Part shown: piece after piece, positions 18,501-25,817 of the stretch
Position numbering within the stretch: position 1 is the stretch's first letter
Layout of the letters: each line of letters begins with the position of its first letter
Assembly: GCA_002483365.1 (NCBI GenBank)
Contig: DLHT01000017.1
Span: forward strand, 293,795-357,794
Reading direction: 5' to 3'
Length of the DNA: 64,000 nucleotides
Source of the DNA: Cellvibrio sp. UBA7661
GTDB lineage: Bacteria; Pseudomonadota; Gammaproteobacteria; Pseudomonadales; Cellvibrionaceae
The notes under the pieces: generated by a model
Told to the model about the DNA's origin: nothing
What the model saw: the letters and a program-made list of their open reading frames with translations, nothing else
The model's database searches: none
Position numbers and translations under genes: made by a program

Positions 18501-19056
18501 GGACAAGCTGCACCTGCGTATTGATGCCTATCAGGTCAGCGGCAGCCAGAAGGCCGGTGATTTTAACCCGGCCATGCAATCGGACTTCAACTACACGCTG
18601 AGCCAATACGATGTGGATCGCAACGGCTACCAACTGTCGTTAGGCTATGGATGGAATAAATTCACCTACACCGAAATAGGCTATCTGGATCTGGGCGATG
18701 TCACCGTCAACCTGATGCTCGATGGTGCCACCGATGAAACCGCCTTCGGCAATTCAGTCGCCGGCCATTACCCGATCACGGCAGATGGTATAACCCTGGT
18801 GCAGGGTTATATCTGGCACTTTGCAGACCACTGGCAATTATCCCCCGAGCTGGGTCTATTTATGTGGAGCGGTGATGTTGATACCAAAGGAGCCGGGTTC
18901 AACGTGAAATACGATGACAGCACCGATTTACTCACGGGCTTGCGTCTGGATTATCTCTTCAACGATCACATAGGTCTGGGTGCGGGTGCGCGCTACATCC
19001 GACTGGATGACCAACATGTGACCCTGTGGGGTGTATCGGGGCGGTTCAGTTTCTAA
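12595..19056 (+). CDS. Giant Fn3/Ig-like repeat surface protein with GlyGly-CTERM-like tail, fused in frame to an outer-membrane barrel protein
   Basis: One open frame of about 2150 residues. Numbering here is from the upstream TTG at 12580; the ATG at 12595 or 12616 is likelier because a signal peptide ending AYA-AAP (about residue 53) follows. Then come three repeats of about 115 residues (216-580; YDASTG...KNGTSS.GGTTYNLAAA). Next are four Fn3 domains starting near 585, 759, 934 and 1109, the first three each followed by an Ig-like segment (QTITF.DPG). Two cadherin/Ig-like domains follow (1203-1385), then a calcium-binding type repeat (TDTDLDGISDALEG, about 1705) and a region resembling the choice-of-anchor U domain (1740-1905). 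The tail SGGGGAAGAWLLLGLGLLSL then RRTR (about 1921-1944) looks like a GlyGly-CTERM sorting signal. Such tails normally end a protein, yet this frame continues into a second signal peptide at residue 1953. Probably two genes. Confidence 0.8.
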   Translation: MSAWGTSMARLISGSSSQFKISFAIAHPCLRALFFWVALALSIPIAYAAAPADENYDDDSGVTFDNTDSFTSDGVKYTITGSAGPYSSHTYNGNISAPSGSALGNNGADYYIQFDTVPLGGVASIKIEAADNSYFKLAGLSIDAIADGNITITPYDGVIAGTAINYTSNGSFITHENIDLSANANFQNINSFTISGSNLVLNLDDINFESAVIPSPIITSVSYDAFTGTLAVTGTNITNGGTIDVSKLTLTGQAGGTYTLTSSNVTSASTTSFSVTLNAADKINVNGLLNKNGATAVGGTTYNLAAAANWDVTGAAPADLTGNAVTVSNVSPPTITSSTYDASTGVLSVTGAGLVKTSGASNDITVSKLTFTGEGGATYALTSSDVEIDSATSFSVTLNATDKGAINQIVNKNGTSSTGGTTYNLAAADDWNSVIGNTDTSDATGNGITVSNVAVPTIISAAYDASTGGLVVTATDLLKVSGATNDIVANKFTFTGQGGATYTLTNTANVEITSGTSFTLILSATDRNAVNLLLNKNGTSSIGGTTYNLAAAEDWNAGANSAVVIADTSGNGVTVSNAPTVPGAPTIGAATASDGQASVAFTAPVNDGGESIDSYEVIPSPAVAGGPFTGNGSPILITGLTNGTAYTFTVTATNAIGTSVASGASNAATPKADQVITFADPGAQNFGTTPNLSATSDSGLTVTFSSSTTGVCTVSGVALTFVTAGTCTIDADQTGNAATNAAPTVTHSFAVNAIVPGAPTIGTATAGDTEASVSFVAPASTGGAAITGYTVTSNPGDLTGTGAGSPITVTGLANGVSYTFTVTATNSAGTGAASVASNSIIPASPQTITFNDPGAQTFGATPTLTASSSAGGGYVVTFTSSTTSVCTITSGGILTFISAGTCTINADQAGDSSYLPAAQVSRSFTVNPAVPGAPTIGTAVAGDTQASVAFTAPVNTGGTSITGYTVTVSPPDVGPVNGASSPIVVTGLTNGQAYTFTVTASNVAGASPASGASNSITPKSIQTITFTNPGPRNFGTTPTLIATTDAIGLTPTFTSSTPAVCTITSGGALTFVSAGTCTINADQAGDGTYLAAPQVTNSFTVNAVVPGAPTMGTATAGNTQATVTFSAPASNGGSAITGYTVTANPGGATVNGAGSPVTFTGLTNGTAYTFTVAATNSVGTGAASGSSNAVTPSVPSNNAPVITQGGSVSVTMSEDGTPTPFALSLSATDSDNDTLTWSITSPAQNGSASVSGGSVSYTPTANFNGSDSFTVQVSDGSATASTSVSVTVTPVNDAPVISGTPSTSLDQDTAYRFTPTASDIDTADVLTFSITNKPTWASFNTATGALTGTPAGTDSGKTTGIVISVSDGTTSTALPAFDIEVISTIDPLQPIVTAPAELNVDATALSTSITLRQLLGASPNASQAEVDAAIKALAKDGVSGNDCCTTTVEGLTATNALLLAPGRHELKWKAINTVGVSGEAVQVVNIKPLVSLSPSQIAVRGSDIEFRVVLNGPSPVYPLAIPYVIDAATTATAAEHNLTGGTATFTQAGQVEVVIPVALADVTGFSDSQLVVALGSGINSGAVKTHVVDIRSGNVPPVVSLSITQGGINTSLVSPTGGSVTVTATVVDANKADTHTFDWSATSGLADTDGDPANASRTFDPTGLTGSHQLNVTVADSAGASVRSSAYFRVVSSLPVLDVNTDTDLDGISDALEGTGDTDDNGIPDYLDNMPSSNVLPQQGNTTNAFLIECDPGVRCGLGLFARSGGSGGVQILDQEIGTLNDLIVDPAFEPVGGIFDFAVRDLPTPGQSVRVVIPQRSAIPANAVYRKYQRGRWVNFISDTNNAVHSTAGNPGYCPPPGAADWTPGLTAGHMCVQLTIEDGGPNDDDGLVNSAVVDPGAVSQAKAVEPPEPKPPKEVKTSGGGGAAGAWLLLGLGLLSLRRTRSVKAMKKVIALLTFGLVASGTQANPADKLHLRIDAYQVSGSQKAGDFNPAMQSDFNYTLSQYDVDRNGYQLSLGYGWNKFTYTEIGYLDLGDVTVNLMLDGATDETAFGNSVAGHYPITADGITLVQGYIWHFADHWQLSPELGLFMWSGDVDTKGAGFNVKYDDSTDLLTGLRLDYLFNDHIGLGAGARYIRLDDQHVTLWGVSGRFSF
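14335..16180 (+). repeat. Tandem 525-bp Fn3 + Ig-like coding repeat
   Basis: The Fn3 start motif (VPGAPT) is encoded at 14335, 14857, 15382 and 15907, giving periods of 522, 525 and 525 bp. The first three units pair an Fn3 domain with an Ig-like segment containing a conserved cysteine pair (VCTITSGG...TCTINAD). The fourth is Fn3 only. Near-equal unit length points to expansion by tandem duplication. Confidence 0.85.
18436..19056 (+). CDS. Small outer-membrane beta-barrel protein (in-frame 3' part of the giant ORF)
   Basis: From the ATG at 18436 a complete 206-residue protein can be read. It has a signal peptide (MKKVIALLTFGLVASGTQA) and then alternating hydrophobic strands (LSLGYGWNKFTYTEIGYLDL) and an aromatic C-terminus (VSGRFSF), as in OmpA/OmpW-type eight-stranded barrels. 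GAGGAG stands 10 nt before the ATG, a good ribosome binding site. It shares frame with the upstream surface protein, with no stop between. A +1 frame TAA lies at 18429-18431, so one lost or missed base could have removed the original stop. A separate protein is preferred over a true fusion because a signal peptide in the middle of a protein makes little sense. Confidence 0.65.
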   Translation: MKKVIALLTFGLVASGTQANPADKLHLRIDAYQVSGSQKAGDFNPAMQSDFNYTLSQYDVDRNGYQLSLGYGWNKFTYTEIGYLDLGDVTVNLMLDGATDETAFGNSVAGHYPITADGITLVQGYIWHFADHWQLSPELGLFMWSGDVDTKGAGFNVKYDDSTDLLTGLRLDYLFNDHIGLGAGARYIRLDDQHVTLWGVSGRFSF

Positions 19057-19080
19057 ATCAGAATTGAATGAACATGCTGC

Positions 19081-19111
19081 AAAAAAATCCCGCTGTGTGC
19101 GGGATTTTTTT
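19081..19111 (+). terminator. Rho-independent terminator of the barrel protein gene
   Basis: A 13-bp stem AAAAAAATCCCGC / GCGGGATTTTTTT with loop TGTGT and a T-run, 25 nt after the stop codon at 19054-19056. Confidence 0.93.
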
Positions 19112-19218
19112 ATGGTTTGCGTTTTTAATAAATGTAATTGTCGTGCTCTGGAAAATGGTTGCTATTAATATGCGCACCCCGTTTTCTTTCTACATTAATT
19201 TTCTACGCTGGACTTTTT

Positions 19219-20109
19219 ATGTTGAGCGAATTGCTCGCTATTCTCGCCCCTATTGTTATTTCCGTCGGCGCTGGATTTATTTGGGGTAAAACCGGTACTG
19301 GTTTTCCATCGGATTTTATTTCACGCATTGTCATGAATATTGGCTCGCCTTGTTTGATCGTCAGTGTCATGGCCAAGGTGGAAGTACAGCCAGAAGTGAT
19401 GGGGCAGGTTGCCCTGGCAACAGCATTGACTATGACAGCGATGGGATTGTTTGGTTGGTTATTGTTGCGTTGGATGAAGTTGGAGATCGCTACTTATTTG
19501 CCGCCGCTGGTGTTTCCCAATAATGGCAACATGGGTTTGCCGTTATGTTTATTCGCTTATGGGCAAACTGGACTCGCGCTTGCGTTAGGTTCTTTCATGG
19601 TGATGATGGTTGCCACTTTCACCGTTGGTTTATTAATTGTTGCCAATAGCGAAGGTGGAATTTTTAAGCGTATGGAATCTATCGCTAAACAACCCGTCAT
19701 TTATGCGATGGCAATCGCTGTGATTTTATTAATCACAGATACCGATTTGCCGCGTTGGATCAGCAATACACTGGATTTACTGGGTGGAATTGCTATTCCA
19801 TTAATGACAATTGCATTGGGCGTATCGCTTGCAACATTAAAAATCCACTCATGGAAACGCAGTTTATTATTTAGTGTGTTACGTGTTGGTGGTGGTTTGT
19901 TGTTGGGCTTTATTGCCTGTGAATTAATGGGTTTGACAGGGGTGTCGCGCAATGTGGTGTTACTGCAGTCTGCAATGCCAATTGCAGTGTTTAATTATTT
20001 GTTGGCATTGCGTTACGGTCATAAACCGGAAGAAGTGGCAGCAATGGTTGTGGTGTCAACGCTTTTGGCTTTTATCGGTTTGCCGTTTTTACTAATGGTT
20101 ATTTTGTAA
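19219..20109 (+). CDS. AEC family (auxin efflux carrier-like) transporter
   Basis: An inner-membrane permease of about 296 residues with roughly ten hydrophobic segments in two inverted halves. Family motifs seen: GAGFIWGKTG, NIGSPCLIVS and PNNGNMGLPLCLFAYG in the first half; LLQSAMPIAVFNYLLA in the second. In bacteria this family exports or exchanges small organic anions such as malate, but the substrate cannot be inferred here. The frame extends upstream to a TTG at 19138 close to the preceding terminator; the ATG at 19219 gives the usual AEC N-terminus (MLSELLAILAPIV). It converges on fusA across a shared terminator. Confidence 0.88.
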   Translation: MLSELLAILAPIVISVGAGFIWGKTGTGFPSDFISRIVMNIGSPCLIVSVMAKVEVQPEVMGQVALATALTMTAMGLFGWLLLRWMKLEIATYLPPLVFPNNGNMGLPLCLFAYGQTGLALALGSFMVMMVATFTVGLLIVANSEGGIFKRMESIAKQPVIYAMAIAVILLITDTDLPRWISNTLDLLGGIAIPLMTIALGVSLATLKIHSWKRSLLFSVLRVGGGLLLGFIACELMGLTGVSRNVVLLQSAMPIAVFNYLLALRYGHKPEEVAAMVVVSTLLAFIGLPFLLMVIL

Positions 20110-20164
20110 TGATATGTGTGCCGCGAGCTTCACAAAAAGTGGGGCAATAAAAAAAACCGCCTAC

Positions 20165-20203
20165 AATAAAAAACCCGCCTAGAGACTAGGCGGGTTTTTT
20201 ATT
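20165..20203. terminator. Bidirectional terminator between AEC gene and EF-G2 gene
   Basis: A perfect 18-bp inverted repeat (20165-20182 with 20186-20203; core AACCCGCCTAG) with a 3-nt loop AGA and A/T runs at both outer ends, so it can end transcripts from both sides. Confidence 0.95.
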
Positions 20204-20224
20204 AGCGGGGCGTTTGCTTAAAAC

Positions 20225-22318
20225 TTAGTTTTTAGCAGCAGCTGCTTTCTTTTCTTTCTCTTTGGCGATTACCGCTTCTGCCACGTTAGCAGGGCATGCA
20301 GCATAGTGATCGAATTCCATAGAGAACTGACCACGGCCAGAGGTCATGGTACGCAGGGTGCTGATGTAACCAAACATTTCTGATAGCGGAACCTGTGCCT
20401 TGATACGCACACCAGTTACACCTGAGTCTTGGCCATTGATCATACCGCGACGACGGTTCAAGTCACCGATAACATCACCTACGTGATCTTCTGGAGTGAA
20501 CACGTCTACCTTCATGATTGGCTCCAACAATTGTGGGCCAGCCTTAGGCATAGATTGACGGAATGCACCTTTTGCAGCGATTTCAAACGCGATTGCAGAG
20601 GAGTCTACGGCGTGGAATCCACCGTCGAACAATTCTACTTCTACGTCCAATACCGGGAAGCCAGCCAATGGACCAGTGCCCATCATGCCTTCAAAGCCCT
20701 TCTCGATGGCTGGGTAGAATTCTTTTGGAACGCTACCACCCACAACGGTAGTGGTGAACTTGAAGCCAGAGTTTGGCTCGCCCGGACGGATGCGGTAGTC
20801 GATCTTACCGTACTGACCAGAACCACCTGATTGTTTCTTGTGGGTGTAAGAGTCTTCGATCTCACGGGTAATGGTTTCGCGGTAGGCTACTTGTGGTTGA
20901 CCAACGTTCAGCTCAACACCGTAGGTGCGCTTCATGATGTCCACTTTAATATCCAAGTGCAGCTCACCCATACCTTTAAGGATGGTTTCGCCTGAGTCTT
21001 GATCGGTCTCTACACGGAAAGTTGGGTCTTCTGACACCAGCTTGCCGATGGCGGTAGCCATTTTCTCGATCATGCTCTTGTCTTTTGGTGTTACCGCGAT
21101 AGAGATTACTGGCTCAGGGAATACCATGGGCTCCAAAGTACAAGGAATCTTTGGATCACACAGGGTGTGACCAGTTTGCACGTTCTTCAAACCAATCAAC
21201 GCAACGATGTCACCGGCTTGTGCGGTGGTCAGGTCGGTACGGTCGTTTGCATGCATCTCCACCATACGGCCAACGCGTTCAGATTTGCCGGTGAAAGAGT
21301 TGAGGATGGTATCGCCCTTGTTAAGAACGCCTGAGTAGATACGAATAAAGGTCAGGGCGCCGAAACGGTCGTCCATGATTTTGAACGCCAGTGCGCGGAA
21401 AGGCTCGTCAGCAGAAACGATAGCGTAGTTACCCGTTTCGTTACCTTCTTCGTCAGTCAAAGGCTGTGGGTTAACTTCGGTTGGGTTTGGCAGGTAATCC
21501 ACTACCGCGTCCAACAAGAGTTGCATACCCTTATTTTTGAAAGCAGAACCGCAATAGGTTGGGAAGAAGGCCATCTCGCGAGTACCTTTACGGATACAAC
21601 GCTTGATGTCTTCGATAGATGGCTGCTCGCCTTCCATGTAAGCCATCAGCAGGTCATCGTCCACTTCAACGGCGTTTTCAACCATTTGGTCGCGGTACAT
21701 TTCAACATCATCAACCATGTCAGCTGGGATGTCGGTAACTTTGTAGTTTTCTGGAAGGCCAGAATCATCCCATACATAAGCTTGACGGGTCAGCAGGTCT
21801 ACCACGCCTACGAAGGTGTCTTCACGGCCGATAGGCAGGGTCATGATCAGCGGCTTGGCACCCAGTACTTTTTTGATCTGATCAGTTACGCGCAGGAAGT
21901 CAGCACCGATACGGTCCAGCTTGTTAACGAAAATCAAACGAGAAACTTTAGAGTCGTTCGCATAGCGCCAGTTGGTTTCTGATTGCGGCTCTACACCACC
22001 AGAACCACAAAATACGCCAATACCGCCGTCAAGTACTTTCAATGAGCGATACACTTCTACGGTGAAGTCAACGTGTCCGGGGGTATCGATAACATTGAAG
22101 CGGTGACCTTTCCAGAAACAGCTCACAGCTGCTGACTGGATGGTAATACCACGTTCAGCTTCTTGTTCCATGAAGTCGGTAGTTGTAGAACCATCGTGCG
22201 TGTCGCCGGCTTTATGGATTTTACCGGTCAGTTTGAGGATACGCTCAGTGGTAGTGGTTTTACCGGCGTCAACGTGAGCGAAGATACCGATGTTTCTGTA
22301 AAGGGATAAGTCAGCCAT
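20225..22318 (-). CDS. fusA2: Translation elongation factor G, second paralogue (EF-G2 type)
   Basis: A 697-residue translational GTPase that drives tRNA-mRNA movement on the ribosome or, for some second copies, ribosome recycling or stress roles. All G motifs are present: AHVDAGKT (P-loop), DTPGH, NKLD. Domains II-V follow at normal length, ending in a lysine/alanine-rich tail. The switch region reads TTDFMEQEAERGITIQSAA. The gene stands alone, without rpsL, rpsG or tuf, unlike the str operon copy. The sequence style (MADLSLYRNIGIFAHVDAG; FCGSGGVEPQSETNWRYAND) matches, from memory, the EF-G2/FusB class of marine and soil gammaproteobacteria. A canonical fusA is expected elsewhere in the genome. 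Confidence 0.93.
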   Translation of the reverse strand: MADLSLYRNIGIFAHVDAGKTTTTERILKLTGKIHKAGDTHDGSTTTDFMEQEAERGITIQSAAVSCFWKGHRFNVIDTPGHVDFTVEVYRSLKVLDGGIGVFCGSGGVEPQSETNWRYANDSKVSRLIFVNKLDRIGADFLRVTDQIKKVLGAKPLIMTLPIGREDTFVGVVDLLTRQAYVWDDSGLPENYKVTDIPADMVDDVEMYRDQMVENAVEVDDDLLMAYMEGEQPSIEDIKRCIRKGTREMAFFPTYCGSAFKNKGMQLLLDAVVDYLPNPTEVNPQPLTDEEGNETGNYAIVSADEPFRALAFKIMDDRFGALTFIRIYSGVLNKGDTILNSFTGKSERVGRMVEMHANDRTDLTTAQAGDIVALIGLKNVQTGHTLCDPKIPCTLEPMVFPEPVISIAVTPKDKSMIEKMATAIGKLVSEDPTFRVETDQDSGETILKGMGELHLDIKVDIMKRTYGVELNVGQPQVAYRETITREIEDSYTHKKQSGGSGQYGKIDYRIRPGEPNSGFKFTTTVVGGSVPKEFYPAIEKGFEGMMGTGPLAGFPVLDVEVELFDGGFHAVDSSAIAFEIAAKGAFRQSMPKAGPQLLEPIMKVDVFTPEDHVGDVIGDLNRRRGMINGQDSGVTGVRIKAQVPLSEMFGYISTLRTMTSGRGQFSMEFDHYAACPANVAEAVIAKEKEKKAAAAKN

Positions 22319-22526
22319 AGGACTCTCTTTATGTGTTAATACTAAGGTTAGAAAAAAGCTGGGTTAGAAAATAGCGGCGTAATATACAGGAAGTTATCCA
22401 AAATTGCGCACAGAAAAAGAAGGCTATCTTGATTGTTTTACATTTTTTGGATCGATAAGGGCGATTTTTGGGGTAATACGATGAAGTTTGGCCTGTCTGA
22501 CGCTCTTGCTGATGAGTTCCTGTGGT

Positions 22527-23924
22527 TCATAGCAGAGAAGTTAAGCTCACCAGTGCCCGCTCAATCCGGTTGCTCCATACGCAGGCACAAGAAAGCCGGA
22601 TAAATTGCCGGTATTTCTGGCTGGCCGAAAAAATAGGGCCGGGCGCGATGCTGATTCCCTGTTCCATGGCTTTGTATGCCAGGGCAAACGTATCCACATC
22701 ACCCGGTAATTCCAGCCAGATGACAAAACCGCCTTCAGGACGGGTGATTTTGGTGCCTTCGGGAAAATAATGGACAACGGCTTCTGTCATGCGCGCCACT
22801 GCTTGTGCGTAATCGCTGCGCACCCGTCGTAAATGGCGCTCGTATTGACCGTTTTCCAGCAGTTCAGTAACTGCCAGTTGCGGAACTGTTGTTGTTGCCA
22901 GATTCAACACGTACTTCATGTACTCTACTTTTTCCTGATAGCGCCCCGGCGCAATCCAGCCTACGCGCAAACCCGGCGAAAGGGTTTTGGATACTGAGCT
23001 GCATAGAATGACGTTTTCATCCAAGCCCTTGAGTAACGAAGGTCGGGCGTGACTGAAGCCCAAATCACCATAGATATCATCTTCAATCAGTGTGATTTCC
23101 TTTGCTTTGAGCATCGTGACCAGTTTTTGTTTGTGTTCATCGGGCATGAGGCAACCCAATGGATTGCTGAAATTCGGTGTGACGACACAGGCTTTTACCG
23201 GCCAGCGGCCGAGTGCCAGTTCGAGCGCTTCCAGCGACATGCCTGAGTGTGGGGTAGTGGGGATTTCCAGAGCCTCCAACCCAAGTGACTCGATCACCTG
23301 TAACAATCCATAAAATGTCGGTGACTCTATGGCGACCACATCACCCGGTGATGTGACCGCGCGCAGCGCCAAAGTCAGTGCTTCCTGGCAGCCGTTGGTA
23401 ATGACCAGATTGTCCGGATGCACAGCGCAGCCCGCATCGGCCAAGCGGCGCGATAATTGACGGCGCAGCTCGGGTGCGCCGGGCGAGAACTCATAATTTG
23501 CGGTGCGTACACGATAGTGACGCGCCGCTTTGGTGAGTGCTTGTTCAATCTGGCGTGTTGGTAGGAATTCTGCTGCGGGAACGGCCGCGCCCAACTGTAC
23601 GACCGCCGGATCATTCGCGGCCTTGATCAGTTTCAACACCATATCCTGACCGGTTACCAGCGCCGGGCGCATAGTGGTAACAACAATGCGTGGAGGTGAT
23701 ACCGCCAACACCGGTTTGGTTTTGACATAAAACCCTGAGCGGTTGCGTACTTCCAGTAAGCCCCAATCCTCCAGTTGACGATAGGCCGATATAACGGTGG
23801 CGATACTCAACTGGCGCGCCTGTGCTTGCTGACGTACTCCGGGCAGGCGATCACCATCCTGAAATCCTCCTGCATTAATCAAGCTGGCCAGCTCATCGGC
23901 CAATTTCCGGTAGAGAATATCCAT
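22527..23924 (-). CDS. MocR/GntR-type regulator with aminotransferase-like domain
   Basis: A 465-residue transcription factor. Residues 1-70 are a GntR winged helix-turn-helix (DRLPGVRQQAQARQLSIATVISAYRQLE spans the recognition helix), and about 100-465 is a fold-type I aminotransferase domain with the PLP lysine in SSVSKTLSPGLRVGW. MocR proteins use PLP adducts as signals and activate or repress a divergent gene. The gene is divergent from the PhzF-aminotransferase pair, with 191 nt between, so that pair is the likely target. The closest idea by architecture is a PdxR/YdcR-like factor. Confidence 0.93.
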   Translation of the reverse strand: MDILYRKLADELASLINAGGFQDGDRLPGVRQQAQARQLSIATVISAYRQLEDWGLLEVRNRSGFYVKTKPVLAVSPPRIVVTTMRPALVTGQDMVLKLIKAANDPAVVQLGAAVPAAEFLPTRQIEQALTKAARHYRVRTANYEFSPGAPELRRQLSRRLADAGCAVHPDNLVITNGCQEALTLALRAVTSPGDVVAIESPTFYGLLQVIESLGLEALEIPTTPHSGMSLEALELALGRWPVKACVVTPNFSNPLGCLMPDEHKQKLVTMLKAKEITLIEDDIYGDLGFSHARPSLLKGLDENVILCSSVSKTLSPGLRVGWIAPGRYQEKVEYMKYVLNLATTTVPQLAVTELLENGQYERHLRRVRSDYAQAVARMTEAVVHYFPEGTKITRPEGGFVIWLELPGDVDTFALAYKAMEQGISIAPGPIFSASQKYRQFIRLSCACVWSNRIERALVSLTSLL

Positions 23925-23960
23925 CGCAGCTCCGTTTTGGTGAAGGTTGTTCGCTTTGAA

Positions 23961-24015
23961 TAGGTACAGTTAGCACCAAAACAATAGATACAGATTATGA
24001 TTATCAATATCTGTA
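23961..24015. promoter_or_regulatory. Candidate MocR operator in the divergent intergenic region
   Basis: TACAG occurs at 23965 (GGTACAGTTA) and again in TACAGAT at 23989-23995. An inverted copy ATCTGTA lies at 24009-24015, 13 nt further on. MocR-family operators are typically repeated motifs of this length between divergent genes. The repeats are seen; the factor is inferred. Confidence 0.45.
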
Positions 24016-24115
24016 ACGTATCAATTGTTTTTTTTTGAAACTGTAATGGTTGTTGCTCAGGAAATACACTGCTTTCTCGAAAATAACCCAGTAAAGCGAA
24101 TTCAGGAGGTGCGTT

Positions 24116-24928
24116 ATGGGTTTTCCTCTGTATCTAGTGGATGCTTTTGTTTCCACATCCTCAACGGACAGTCCATTTAGCGGTAATCCCGCTGGTGTAT
24201 GTATTTTGAAGCAAGAACAGCCTGCCAGCTGGATGCAAAACGTCGCACTGGAAATGAACCAGTCCGAAACAGCCTTTGTGCACAAACGTTTCGATGGCAG
24301 TTGGAATTTGCGTTGGTTTACCCCTCAGGTGGAGGTAAATCTCTGCGGCCACGCGACTCTCGCTGCCGCTCACGCACTCTGGCAGCACGCAGGTGAAACA
24401 GCGCCGCTGCTGACCTTTCACACCCTCAGTGGTCAGCTTACGGCCGTGCGCAATGGCGATGAAATCCAGCTTGATTTCCCATCAGACTTTCCTCAATCCG
24501 CGCCTCGGGTTCCGTCCGGTTTAATTGAGTTACTAGGCAAGCAACCACATTGGTTTGGAACAGGGAAAGACGATCTTATTGCGGTATTGGATTCGGCCGA
24601 TGATGTGCGCAACTTTGTGCCTGATGCAGAAAAAATCGCGTCGTTTACAACACGAGGATTAATCATCACTGCGCCAGGCGATACGGGTTCTGGTTTGGAT
24701 ATGGTCTCGCGCTTTTTTGCGCCCAAAGTTGGTATCAGTGAAGATCCCGTGACCGGTTCCGCTCACTGCATGCTGGCGTGTTATTGGGGAAATCGCCTCG
24801 ATAAAACCCGCTTGTATGCGCATCAGGCATCAGCGCGCGGTGGCTGGCTGACACTGCATTTACGTGATGATCGTGTTCTATTAAGCGGTAAAGCCCGCAC
24901 TATGTTGACAGGAGAATTTTATGGCTGA
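24116..24928 (+). CDS. PhzF-family isomerase/epimerase-like protein
   Basis: A 270-residue member of the PhzF family, which has a diaminopimelate-epimerase fold. Known members isomerise a small amino- or hydroxy-acid, as PhzF does in phenazine synthesis. Seen: DAFVSTSSTDSPFSGNPAGV near the start, NQSETAFV with the glutamate expected as acid/base, VNLCGHATLAAAHALW, and EDPVTGSAHCML in the second half. A strong ribosome binding site (AGGAGG, 6 nt from the ATG) sets the start. The stop overlaps the next gene by 8 nt, so the two are translationally coupled. No other phenazine genes are nearby, so a phenazine role is not supported. Confidence 0.92.
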   Translation: MGFPLYLVDAFVSTSSTDSPFSGNPAGVCILKQEQPASWMQNVALEMNQSETAFVHKRFDGSWNLRWFTPQVEVNLCGHATLAAAHALWQHAGETAPLLTFHTLSGQLTAVRNGDEIQLDFPSDFPQSAPRVPSGLIELLGKQPHWFGTGKDDLIAVLDSADDVRNFVPDAEKIASFTTRGLIITAPGDTGSGLDMVSRFFAPKVGISEDPVTGSAHCMLACYWGNRLDKTRLYAHQASARGGWLTLHLRDDRVLLSGKARTMLTGEFYG

Positions 24929-25817
24929 TTTAACAAATGCGGATCAGAAACCTACAGCAGCCACTCCAGTGTGTTGGCGCAACGGTCACATTGTTCCACT
25001 CGAACAAGCAACGGTTTCTGTTTTTGATCACGGACTTTTATATGGCGATGGCGTGTTCGAAGGCATCCGTTTTTACAACGGCCGCGCCTTTCGTTTGCAA
25101 GCACATCTGGAGCGATTATTTTTATCGGCACGCGCAATTGCACTCAATATTCCCTACAGCATTGAGCAATTAACTAACACTGTTATTGAAACCATTTCAG
25201 TAGCGCCTGAAGCCAATGGTTATTTGCGTTTAGTTGTCACCCGCGGCCCCGGTCCGCTGGGAATTGATCCTTCGCGCTGCCATTCGCCAGTGGTGTTTAT
25301 TGTTGCCGATCGCTTGCAATTGGTGAGCGAAAGAGTGCGTAGCGAAGGAGCAAAAGTCATCATCGCCGCCACACGCCGTTTGGGAGCCGATGGACTTGAT
25401 CCGCGCATCAAAAGTTTGAATTACCTCAATCACATACTCGCGCGTATGGAAGCCACGCACGCCGGTGCCGATGAAGCCATTTTGTTAAACAGCGCAGGCA
25501 GAATTGCCGAGGGTAGTGCGGATAATATTTTTATCGTACAGCGCGGCGAATTATTAACACCGCCAGTAATTGAAGGCGCGCTGGATGGCATCACCCGCCA
25601 AGTGGTATTGGAACTTGCTGAAAAGCTCGGCATAAAGTCCCGCGAAATTCCACTCGCCCCTTACGATTTATTCACGGCAGATGAATGTTTTCTTACCGGA
25701 ACCGGAGCGGAGTTAATTCCAGTGGGATACGCGGATGGTAGAAAAATACCGGAGTGCCCCGGCCCGATTTATTCGCGTTTGGCAGTGGCGTTTAGGGAGT
25801 TGGTCACTTCAGGTTGA
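24921..25817 (+). CDS. Class IV aminotransferase (branched-chain or D-amino-acid type)
   Basis: A 298-residue PLP-dependent aminotransferase of fold type IV. Seen: VFDHGLLYGDGVFEGIRFYN (domain start), the PLP lysine in IKSLNYLNHILA, and ECFLTGTGAELIPV near the C-terminus. This is the IlvE/D-alanine aminotransferase group, and the YGDGVFEGIR motif favours the branched-chain type. Coupling to the PhzF gene and a divergent MocR regulator suggests instead a dedicated pathway step rather than the housekeeping ilvE. Its last 49 bp overlap the convergent gene that ends at 25769. Confidence 0.9.
   Translation: MADLTNADQKPTAATPVCWRNGHIVPLEQATVSVFDHGLLYGDGVFEGIRFYNGRAFRLQAHLERLFLSARAIALNIPYSIEQLTNTVIETISVAPEANGYLRLVVTRGPGPLGIDPSRCHSPVVFIVADRLQLVSERVRSEGAKVIIAATRRLGADGLDPRIKSLNYLNHILARMEATHAGADEAILLNSAGRIAEGSADNIFIVQRGELLTPPVIEGALDGITRQVVLELAEKLGIKSREIPLAPYDLFTADECFLTGTGAELIPVGYADGRKIPECPGPIYSRLAVAFRELVTSG

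Noticed and set aside
24116..25817. A phenazine biosynthesis cluster suggested by the PhzF-like gene
   Set aside because: No other phz genes are present; PhzF-family proteins are widespread in other pathways.
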